Assembly (NCBI GenBank): GCA_024695225.1
Contig: JAILIO010000152.1
Span: 1-13,855 of the forward strand
DNA length: 13,855 bases
DNA from: Lachnospiraceae bacterium
GTDB taxonomy: Bacteria > Bacillota > Clostridia > Lachnospirales > Lachnospiraceae
Reading direction: 5' to 3'
Part shown: one piece after another, positions 1 to 6,680 of the stretch
Position numbering within the stretch: position 1 is the stretch's first letter
Layout: every line of letters begins with the position of its first letter
Notes under the pieces: model-generated
The model's input: only the letters and a program-made list of their open reading frames with translations
What the model was told of the DNA's origin: nothing
The model's database searches: none
Made by a program: the position numbers and the translations under genes

Positions 1-1
1 C

Positions 2-385
2 CTACCCCCGGGGTGTGATCTCCCGGATATCACAAGAGCCTTTGAGTCAAAAGGAGTTGCTCTCGAGGGGGCTTTTGGCTCCTCCCCCAAAGGCATGATC
101 AGTTTTTTAAAGAGACAAAACTGTGATATGACCATCAAAAAACCGGGAAAGGATTTAGATCCGGGGTCTCTTTCGGGAAAGCCGTTTATATTTACTGCTT
201 TCAATGACAGAAACAACATACACAGCCAGCTTCACACCATGGCCGCCACCCCTGAAGCAGGCGGCAGAATTGTTCTTCACAACAGTTTTGAAACAAAAAC
301 AGGATCCTCAGTATATGAGGATCCTGCGGATGTACTTATGAATTACAGGAAAGGTATGGGAAGGACTGTCTGCGTTATCTGCTGA
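2..385 (+). CDS. C-terminal fragment of a possible C39/papain-like cysteine-peptidase-fold protein
   Basis: The frame is open from the left edge to a TGA at 383-385, giving about 127 residues. The start of the gene lies outside the window, so the internal ATG at 95 is probably not the true start. The fragment has a helical stretch with a 'GSSPKGMISFLKR' segment, then a strand-like 'GKPFIFTAFND' segment, then 'LHTMAATPEAGGRIVLHN'. A histidine on one strand followed about 15 residues later by Asn/Asp is the arrangement seen at the C-terminal end of C39-like and papain-like domains. The catalytic Cys would lie upstream of the window. That assignment comes from pattern only and is tentative. The gene converges on the sortase gene, with 3 bp between the two stop codons, and its last ~30 codons contain the sortase operon's terminator. 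It is the only plus-strand gene supported here. Confidence 0.5.
   Translation, partial: LPPGCDLPDITRAFESKGVALEGAFGSSPKGMISFLKRQNCDMTIKKPGKDLDPGSLSGKPFIFTAFNDRNNIHSQLHTMAATPEAGGRIVLHNSFETKTGSSVYEDPADVLMNYRKGMGRTVCVIC
291..325 (-). terminator. Rho-independent terminator of the leuS-sortase transcript, inside the convergent gene
   Basis: A perfect 10-bp inverted repeat (301-310 and 316-325, arm AGGATCCTCA) encloses a 5-base loop. On the minus strand it is followed directly by GTTTTTGTTT (300 down to 291), the layout of an intrinsic terminator. It starts about 64 bp after the sortase stop. On the plus strand the stem is followed by GCGGATGTAC with no T-run, so it should act only on minus-strand transcripts. 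It overlaps the coding end of the convergent plus-strand gene. Confidence 0.8.
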
Positions 386-388
386 ACT

Positions 389-1363
389 TTATTTTATCTG
401 CTTTCCCACCACCACAAACCTGCCGTAAGCGCCTCCTGCGGTTGATCTGTCGCAGGTAGAAAGTGTCACCAGCCTGTCTCCGAAGGCAGCTCTCACCCCG
501 GTGTCGTACAGTTCCATCTTCTGCATCTCCGCCATGTTAGAATCAAATTCCGCAGCGGATGTGGCCCCTGTAAACTGGTAATACTTGAAGGATACATCCT
601 CCTTGGCCAGTACTGTGGCATTGAATACAAACATCACCTGATAAAGCCCCTTGTCATAAAGGGAGTCAAATCTGAATGTCGGATGCTGCTCGCAAAACGA
701 AGCTTCTTTGTAATTCTCGAGAGATCCGAACATCTTTCCCGAACTCATATGATGCCCATAGATTATAAGGTTCTGGCTCCTGGGATTTATACTGCAGGCA
801 GTGTCCAGAAAAAGGCATCCGTTCCGGTCGGATTTCCCGTAAAAATCATGGTCGAGATAATAATTGTTGTCCGTCCCCTGCATCACAGGATAATCGATAT
901 TCGTGCCGTCGATCTTAAGCCATCCCACAATGCTCCTGTTCTGGGCGTAGAGATTGGTGAACTCATCCAGCATCTCTGCGGCTTTCACTTCCCCGGTGCT
1001 GTTCTGTATCTCCGTATTTTCAACTGCGTTCTCATTTTTAAGATAGGCGCTCATGCCGGAGGAAGCATTGGAACCGGATAGCCCCTCCGAAAGCACTCCC
1101 GCCTGTTCTTCATTTCTCTTACCGGCGATACTGTACGTGATCAGATAGATGAAGCAGACTGCCGCCACAGCAGCGCAGGCAAATAAAAGAATGTTCCTGC
1201 GCAACTTGAGTTTCTTGAGCTCCTCGTTGGCAAGCCTCTCTATCTCCTCTTCTCTTCTCTTTTCCTCTTCGGCTCTTTCCCTGTCCAGTCTGTCCTCTTC
1301 GCTCTCCCTGTCTCTGAGGCCTCTGTGTTCGGGGTATCGCCTGGTTGGACGGTTCTGCGCCAT
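389..1363 (-). CDS. srtB: Class B sortase with charged cytoplasmic N-terminal extension
   Basis: This 324-residue membrane-anchored transpeptidase is predicted to cleave a sorting signal on secreted proteins and attach them to the cell wall or to another protein. Residues ~15-56 are an Arg/Glu-rich, probably coiled-coil cytoplasmic segment. Residues ~57-79 form one membrane helix, and ~80-130 a linker. The sortase domain then contains 'NIDYPVMQG' (155-163), the catalytic His in 'IYGHHM' (H204), the catalytic Cys in 'TLSTC' (C304) and the Arg in 'GAYGR' (R315). The TLSTC motif and the N-terminal single-helix topology fit class B. The start ATG follows AAGGAAGG, which overlaps the leuS stop, with a 7-bp gap to leuS, so co-transcription is likely. 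No substrate with a C-terminal sorting signal is visible in the window, so the target is unknown. The long charged N-terminus is more extensive than in the best-known SrtB proteins. Confidence 0.92.
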   Translation of the reverse strand: MAQNRPTRRYPEHRGLRDRESEEDRLDRERAEEEKRREEEIERLANEELKKLKLRRNILLFACAAVAAVCFIYLITYSIAGKRNEEQAGVLSEGLSGSNASSGMSAYLKNENAVENTEIQNSTGEVKAAEMLDEFTNLYAQNRSIVGWLKIDGTNIDYPVMQGTDNNYYLDHDFYGKSDRNGCLFLDTACSINPRSQNLIIYGHHMSSGKMFGSLENYKEASFCEQHPTFRFDSLYDKGLYQVMFVFNATVLAKEDVSFKYYQFTGATSAAEFDSNMAEMQKMELYDTGVRAAFGDRLVTLSTCDRSTAGGAYGRFVVVGKQIK

Positions 1364-1370
1364 GCCTTCC

Positions 1371-3788
1371 TTATCTGACCACCAGGTTTACAAGTCTTCC
1401 GGGCACAAATATCTCCTTCACCGTATCGTGACCTTCAACCCACTCAGCCACGGATTCCCTGGCTTTCTGTATGGCGGAATCCTTGTCTATATCCCTGGGT
1501 ACGCTTATGGTCTTCCTGTTCTTTCCGTTGACCTGGATCATTATCTCCACGGTGTCCTCAACGGTCTTGGCTTCATCGTATTCCGGCCAGCTCTGCTGAT
1601 AGATATATCCCTTATTTCCAATGATCTCCCAAAGTTCTTCTGTGATATGGGGAGCTACGGGGTTCAGCAGGGTGAGATAAAGGGAAAACTCTTTTTTGTT
1701 GATGCTGCCCTTCTTGGTAAAGTCGTTCAAAAGGCTCATGAGAGCTGCTATCCCGGTGTTGTATTTCAAAGTGTCAAAGTCATTTGAGACCTTCTTTATG
1801 GTCTGGTGAATGCGTATCTCCATATCGGAAGTGTATTCATCGCCATCCTCAAGGATCTCCTGGAGTCTCCAAACTCTGTCCAAGAACCTGCGGCAGCCCT
1901 TGACTCCCTCTTCAGACCAGGCTGCATGCATATCGAAGGCGCCTATGAACATCTCATAAAGCCTCAGGGTGTCTGCCCCATAGTCTCTCACGATATCGTC
2001 GGGATTCACCACATTTCCCCTGGACTTGCTCATCTTTTCATTGTTGGAGCCCAGGATCAGACCGTGGCTGGTCCTCTTCTGATAAGGCTCCTTGCAGGGA
2101 ACCGCTCCTATATCGTAGAGGAATCTGTGCCAGAACCTGGAATACAGCAGGTGGAGCGTTGTGTGCTCCATGCCGCCGTTGTACCAGTCAACGGGCATCC
2201 AGTATTTCAGGGCTTCCTCTGAAGCAAGGGCATCGTTGTTGTGGGGATCACAGTATCTGAGGAAATACCATGAGGATCCGGCCCACTGAGGCATGGTGTC
2301 GGTCTCTCTCTTTGCATCGCCACCGCACTTGGGACATTTGCAGTTCACCCAGTCGTCCATCTTTGACAGAGGTGATTCTCCTGTATCCGTGGGCTCATAG
2401 CTTTCCACCTCAGGGAGCATCAGTGGCAGCTCGCTCTCAGGAATGGCCACATAACCGCACTTGTCACAGTGGACGATGGGTATGGGCTCTCCCCAGTAAC
2501 GCTGTCTGGAAAACACCCAGTCTCTGAGTTTAAAGTTGACCTTTTCCCGGCCTCTTCCCTCTTTCTCGAGGAACTCGATCATCTTTTTCTGTGCGTCTTT
2601 TACGCTGAGTCCGTCGATAAAACCGGAATTCACCATGGTCCCTTCATTTACATCCGTGTAACACTCTTCATTTACATCCTTGTCGGAACCTGCCACCACT
2701 TCGATGATGGGAAGGCCGAATTTCTTGGCGAAGGCCCAGTCTCTGGTGTCATGCGCGGGAACTGCCATTATGGCGCCTGTCCCGTAGCTCATGAGCACAT
2801 AGTCGGACACATAGATGGGGATCTCGGTATTGTTCACCGGATTAACCGCGGTAAGTCCTTCGATCCTGACGCCGGTCTTCTCCTTGTCCGCTGAAAGCTC
2901 TGCCCTTTCAAAATCTGACTTCCTGTTGGCCTCTTCCCTGTAGGCGGCGATCTCATCCATGTTGGAGATCCTGTCGCTGTATTTATCTATCATGGGATGT
3001 TCGGGTGCGACTACCATGTAAGTCGCCCCGAAAAGTGTGTCGCATCTGGTGGTGAAGACCCTGAGTATATCGTCTGTGCCTGCTATGCTGAAATCCACTT
3101 CCGCTCCCGTGGAACGGCCGATCCAGTTTCTCTGCTGGGTCTTTATCTTCTCGATATAGTCCACGGTCTCAAGACCTTCCAGGAGCTTGTCCGCATATTC
3201 GGTGATCTTAAGCATCCACTGGCTCTTGACCCTGCGCACCACGGGAGAACCGCATCTTTCACAGACTCCGTCCACAACCTCCTCATTTGCAAGGGAAACC
3301 TTGCAGCCGGTGCACCAGTTGATGGGCACTTCAGCCTTGTAAGCCAGGCCCCTCTTGAACATCTGAAGGAAGATCCACTGGGTCCATTTGTAATAATCAG
3401 GGTCGGTTGTGTTTATCTCGCGGTTCCAGTCAAAGGAATAGCCAAGGGAATGAAGCTGTTCCTTAAAGTGAGCCACATTATTTTTGGTCACGATCCTGGG
3501 ATGGATGTGTTCCTTTATGGCAAAATTCTCCGTGGGCAGGCCGAAAGCGTCCCAGCCCATGGGGAAAAGCACATTGTACCCCTGCATTCTCCTCTTCCTG
3601 GCCACTATATCCATGGCTGTGTAAGGTCTGGGATGACCCACATGCAGTCCCTGCCCCGAAGGATAAGGGAATTCCACCAGTGCATAATATTTAGGCTTTG
3701 AGTGATCGTCGGAAACCTTAAAGGCCTCCTCGTCATCCCATATCTTCTGCCATTTCTGTTCCACTTCCGGATGCATGTACTCTTTCAT
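1371..3788 (-). CDS. leuS: Leucyl-tRNA synthetase
   Basis: This cytoplasmic class Ia aminoacyl-tRNA synthetase charges tRNA-Leu with leucine. The protein is about 805 residues, a normal bacterial length. It carries the HIGH-type motif 'HVGH' (49-52) and 'KMSKS' (585-589). Zinc-site cysteines include 'CTGC' near residue 160 and a second Cys pair, 'CKCPKCGG', before the KMSKS region. The CP1 editing domain retains 'TTRCDT' (usual form TTRPDT) and 'GTGAIMAVPAHDTRD', so proofreading of mischarged tRNA should be intact. Two ATG codons in tandem lie at 3791 and 3788. AGGAG at 3796-3800 is 4 nt from the first and 7 nt from the second, so I prefer 3788. An upstream in-frame TTG at 3809 is unlikely. 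The start lies on or just past the trkH stop, implying translational coupling. No T-box leader is visible, since the gene sits inside an operon. Confidence 0.97.
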   Translation of the reverse strand: MKEYMHPEVEQKWQKIWDDEEAFKVSDDHSKPKYYALVEFPYPSGQGLHVGHPRPYTAMDIVARKRRMQGYNVLFPMGWDAFGLPTENFAIKEHIHPRIVTKNNVAHFKEQLHSLGYSFDWNREINTTDPDYYKWTQWIFLQMFKRGLAYKAEVPINWCTGCKVSLANEEVVDGVCERCGSPVVRRVKSQWMLKITEYADKLLEGLETVDYIEKIKTQQRNWIGRSTGAEVDFSIAGTDDILRVFTTRCDTLFGATYMVVAPEHPMIDKYSDRISNMDEIAAYREEANRKSDFERAELSADKEKTGVRIEGLTAVNPVNNTEIPIYVSDYVLMSYGTGAIMAVPAHDTRDWAFAKKFGLPIIEVVAGSDKDVNEECYTDVNEGTMVNSGFIDGLSVKDAQKKMIEFLEKEGRGREKVNFKLRDWVFSRQRYWGEPIPIVHCDKCGYVAIPESELPLMLPEVESYEPTDTGESPLSKMDDWVNCKCPKCGGDAKRETDTMPQWAGSSWYFLRYCDPHNNDALASEEALKYWMPVDWYNGGMEHTTLHLLYSRFWHRFLYDIGAVPCKEPYQKRTSHGLILGSNNEKMSKSRGNVVNPDDIVRDYGADTLRLYEMFIGAFDMHAAWSEEGVKGCRRFLDRVWRLQEILEDGDEYTSDMEIRIHQTIKKVSNDFDTLKYNTGIAALMSLLNDFTKKGSINKKEFSLYLTLLNPVAPHITEELWEIIGNKGYIYQQSWPEYDEAKTVEDTVEIMIQVNGKNRKTISVPRDIDKDSAIQKARESVAEWVEGHDTVKEIFVPGRLVNLVVR

Positions 3789-3790
3789 CA

Positions 3791-5248
3791 TCAAGCTCCT
3801 CTCTTCCAAACTTTTCTTGTAAATATAGCCAACATCGGGAATATCTCAAGTCTTCCGGCGAGCATATCAAATATCAGAATGAACTTCGACAGATAGGAAA
3901 ACTGCGAGAAGTTCCCGGTAGGCCCGACTACGGACAATCCGGGTCCGATATTGTTTATGGTAGCTGCCACAGCTGTAAAGGTTGTGATCAGGTCAAAATC
4001 ATCTATGGACACCACCAGTATACTGCCCACGAAAATAAGTACAAAAGCAGTCATATATACCTTCAGGGTGCTGGTGGTCCTTTCATTTACCCTGCCGCCT
4101 TCAAGATACAGGGGTTTTACCCGCCTGGGGTGAAGGGACAGCTCGGTTTCATTTCTGACAAGTTTAAAGGCGGCGATTATGCGGGATACCTTTATGCCGC
4201 CTCCAGTGGACCCGGTACATGCCCCGATGAACATCAACGTCACCATTATGGTCTGGGAAAATCCGGGCCATGTGCAGAAATCGGCAGTCGCAAAGCCTGT
4301 GGTGGTCATGACCGAAGACGCCTGGAATGCGGATTCCTGAATGGCAGTCCCAAAATTGGTGTATATGCCGTTTCTGAAAATATTAAAAGCAATGGTGACG
4401 GTGGCTGCGAGGTAGATCCCGATATACCACCTGACCTCCTCTATCTTCAGGGCTTCCTTTACCTTGCCGCTGAAAAGCAGGTAATAGAAACTGAAGTTTA
4501 CACCGAAAAGTGTCATGAAAACAGTTATTGTGATCTTGCATATATTGCTGTATCCGGCGATGGATGTGTTCTTCACTCCGAATCCGCCGGTACCTGCCGT
4601 TCCAAAGGCGTGGCACACTGAATCAAAAAGCGGCATTCCCTCAAGGCAGAGGATCATGATGAGCACTGCGGTCATGCACAGATAAATAAAATACAGCACC
4701 ATGGCGGAATCCCGCATCCTGGGCATAAGCTTCTGCGCAGAGTAACCAGGGCTCTCAGCCCTCATTATGTGCATGTCATAATTTCCCGAAAGGGGCTGGA
4801 TGGCCAGGATGAACACCAGAACTCCCATGCCTCCCACCCAGTGGGTAAAGGAACGCCACATAAGAGACGCGTGGGAAAGGGCTTCCACATCCGTGAGTAT
4901 ACTGGACCCGGTGGTCGTAAAACCGGAAACCGTTTCAAAAAGAGCGTCCACATAGTTGGGGATCTCACCGGTTATAAAAAAGGGGATCGCTCCGAAGGCC
5001 CCCAGCAGTATCCATGAAAAGGCAACAGTCACAAAACCTTCCCGTGCATTGAACTTGCCTGATCGCACCTTTCCAAACTTCTTCACCAGTGCGAAACATA
5101 TCAGATAACCTATGCCTCCCACTCCAAGATACACTGAAAATTTGTCGTATTCCCCGTACAACAAAGCTGTTATTGCAGGAAGTGCCATGAATATGCACTC
5201 CATCTGTATGACTTTGAGCAGTATTTTTCTGATAAGAGCGTGATTCAC
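3791..5248 (-). CDS. trkH: TrkH/KtrB-type potassium uptake channel subunit
   Basis: This 485-residue integral membrane subunit forms the K+ translocation path of a Trk/Ktr system and works with the cytoplasmic TrkA encoded just upstream. It is hydrophobic throughout and shows the four pore-loop repeats typical of the superfamily, each centred on a filter glycine: 'TTTGS' (111-115), 'GTAGTGGFG' (216-224), 'TTTGFA' (315-320) and 'NNIGPG' (432-437). A conserved 'GSTGGGIKVSR' segment follows the third pore loop. The start is a GTG at 5248 that overlaps the trkA TGA in a GTGA junction, a sign of coupled translation at matched levels. The stop overlaps or sits beside the leuS start. I cannot tell Trk (H+-linked) from Ktr (Na+-linked) transport by eye. 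The TrkA partner with two RCK units favours the Trk-type arrangement. Confidence 0.95.
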   Translation of the reverse strand: MNHALIRKILLKVIQMECIFMALPAITALLYGEYDKFSVYLGVGGIGYLICFALVKKFGKVRSGKFNAREGFVTVAFSWILLGAFGAIPFFITGEIPNYVDALFETVSGFTTTGSSILTDVEALSHASLMWRSFTHWVGGMGVLVFILAIQPLSGNYDMHIMRAESPGYSAQKLMPRMRDSAMVLYFIYLCMTAVLIMILCLEGMPLFDSVCHAFGTAGTGGFGVKNTSIAGYSNICKITITVFMTLFGVNFSFYYLLFSGKVKEALKIEEVRWYIGIYLAATVTIAFNIFRNGIYTNFGTAIQESAFQASSVMTTTGFATADFCTWPGFSQTIMVTLMFIGACTGSTGGGIKVSRIIAAFKLVRNETELSLHPRRVKPLYLEGGRVNERTTSTLKVYMTAFVLIFVGSILVVSIDDFDLITTFTAVAATINNIGPGLSVVGPTGNFSQFSYLSKFILIFDMLAGRLEIFPMLAIFTRKVWKRGA

Positions 5249-6609
5249 TTAAATATATCCTTCAGATCGTTCATTCCCAGGTCTGTTGTCATAACTATGA
5301 CAGAATCCCCTGTCTCCATGGTATCCAGTCCGGAAGGGGTGAATATGGTTCCCTTCCTCATAATGCTGCAGATGAGCACATTCTTCTTCAAAGGCAGCTC
5401 CATAAGAGGCTTGCCTGTGATTTCTTTTGCGTCATCACTCACGATGAACTCAAGAGCCTCAACCTTCCCGCCCCTGAGTCTGTAAAGGGTTTCCACATTG
5501 GATCCTATGCCGTTTTCAAGAGCTCTCACATATCTTACGATGTAATCGGAGGTTATCTTTTTGGGATAAAGCACGGAACCGATGTTCATGGTCTTCAGGA
5601 TCTCGTCGTAATTTACCCTGTGGACCTTGGTCATAAGCTTTGCATCGGAAACACTGCGGACATAACTGGACAGCATGACATTTTCTTCGTCTATGTTGGT
5701 CCAGGCCACAAATGCATCCATATCGGAGATATCCTCCTCATCCAGAAGAGACACATCCGTGCCGTCACCGCATATAATGACGGCATTGGGAAGCTCTGCG
5801 GAGAGATGGTCGCATCTGTCCTTGTCGTTCTCGATTATCTTCACCTGGATGTCCATGGCGGAAAGCAGTTTGGTGAGATATACCGCCGTCTCACCGCCGC
5901 CCACCATCATAACATTTTTGACTTTACCGGATACGAAATCCGTTTTCTTAAGGAATGGTATGGCGTCTTTTGCGCTGGTCACCACCCAGATCATATCCCC
6001 GGGCCTGATGACTGTCGAACCGTCAGGGATCAGCACATCATCGTCCCTCTCGATCATGCCGATGAACAGATCGTAACCCAGGACTGATTTCAGATCCTTG
6101 ACAGCGGTATTTGCGATCTTATGCCCGTCTTTTACAGGCAGTTTCATCATCTCGATACGTGATTTTGCAAATGAAGTGACTTCCAGCGCCGCAGGATACT
6201 TTATGAGTCTGGCAAGTTCATGAGCTGACTCAAGTTCAGTATTCACGATGAGGGAAATGCCGATCTGTTTCCTTAATAGACCGGCTTCCTCCTGAAAGAC
6301 GGACTGGGTAACTCTGGCTATGGTGGAGCAGTTTGCGCCACCTGCCCTCTTTGCTATGACGCAGGTGAGAAGGTTCAGCTCATCGTTTCCTGTGACAGCT
6401 ATCACAAGGTCTGCGCTGTCCACACCCGCTTCATACAAGACAGAAACACTGACTGCATTGCCGCAGATGCCCAGTACATCATGGTCATTTCCGGCCTCAT
6501 CCACCAGTTCCTGTTTTTCATCGATCACCGTTATCTGATGCCCTTCTCCGGTAAGCTCCGAAGCAAGGGTTTTTCCTACATTGCCATATCCAACAATTAT
6601 AATATGCAT
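5245..6609 (-). CDS. trkA: TrkA potassium uptake regulatory subunit (two RCK units)
   Basis: This 454-residue cytoplasmic protein is a peripheral nucleotide-binding gate for TrkH. It has two tandem RCK (TrkA_N plus TrkA_C) halves. The first Rossmann unit opens with 'GYGNVG' (7-12) and has an acidic residue at the end of the second strand (D30), which fits NAD(H) binding. The second opens with 'GGGETA' (237-242), where the third glycine of the motif is Ala, and has E260 at the matching acidic position. TrkA_C-like segments lie at about 140-222 and 370-454, the latter containing 'GDSVIVMT'. Ligand gating by ATP/ADP or NADH is known for the family but is not readable here. The ATG at 6609 has only a GGGG run 6 nt upstream as a ribosome-binding site and sits just below a long stem-loop. 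It overlaps trkH by 4 nt. Confidence 0.95.
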   Translation of the reverse strand: MHIIIVGYGNVGKTLASELTGEGHQITVIDEKQELVDEAGNDHDVLGICGNAVSVSVLYEAGVDSADLVIAVTGNDELNLLTCVIAKRAGGANCSTIARVTQSVFQEEAGLLRKQIGISLIVNTELESAHELARLIKYPAALEVTSFAKSRIEMMKLPVKDGHKIANTAVKDLKSVLGYDLFIGMIERDDDVLIPDGSTVIRPGDMIWVVTSAKDAIPFLKKTDFVSGKVKNVMMVGGGETAVYLTKLLSAMDIQVKIIENDKDRCDHLSAELPNAVIICGDGTDVSLLDEEDISDMDAFVAWTNIDEENVMLSSYVRSVSDAKLMTKVHRVNYDEILKTMNIGSVLYPKKITSDYIVRYVRALENGIGSNVETLYRLRGGKVEALEFIVSDDAKEITGKPLMELPLKKNVLICSIMRKGTIFTPSGLDTMETGDSVIVMTTDLGMNDLKDIFK

Positions 6610-6620
6610 AATAAGCCCCG

Positions 6621-6664
6621 GGTTTCAAACGGAAAGCCCGGTATTCCCGGGCCGTCCGCAAACC
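6621..6664 (-). promoter_or_regulatory. Long imperfect stem-loop between the EF-G-like gene and trkA
   Basis: On the minus strand the spacer folds as GGTTT/AAACC (outer), CGGA/TCCG (middle) and GCCCGG/CCGGGC (inner, 6636-6641 with 6647-6652), with a 5-base loop. No proper T-run follows, so it is a poor intrinsic terminator. It ends 11 nt before the trkA ATG, and a further CCCGGGGC lies between it and the start. It could be an RNA-processing or stability element or a modulator of trkA translation. The function is inferred; the pairing is visible in the sequence. Confidence 0.5.
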
Positions 6665-6680
6665 TTATATAGATTTTCTG

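Noticed and set aside
1149..1787. A 212-codon plus-strand open frame rich in Ser and Leu
   Set aside because: The Ser/Leu run is the complement of the Glu/Arg-rich N-terminus of the sortase; it crosses the leuS-sortase junction.
2997..3701. A 234-codon plus-strand open frame opposite the 5' half of leuS
   Set aside because: It is antisense to conserved LeuS sequence, and its product shows no family features.
6669..6680. A TATATA/TATAAG -10 box giving trkA its own promoter
   Set aside because: No acceptable -35 element lies 16-18 bp upstream, so the support is too weak to list as a feature.
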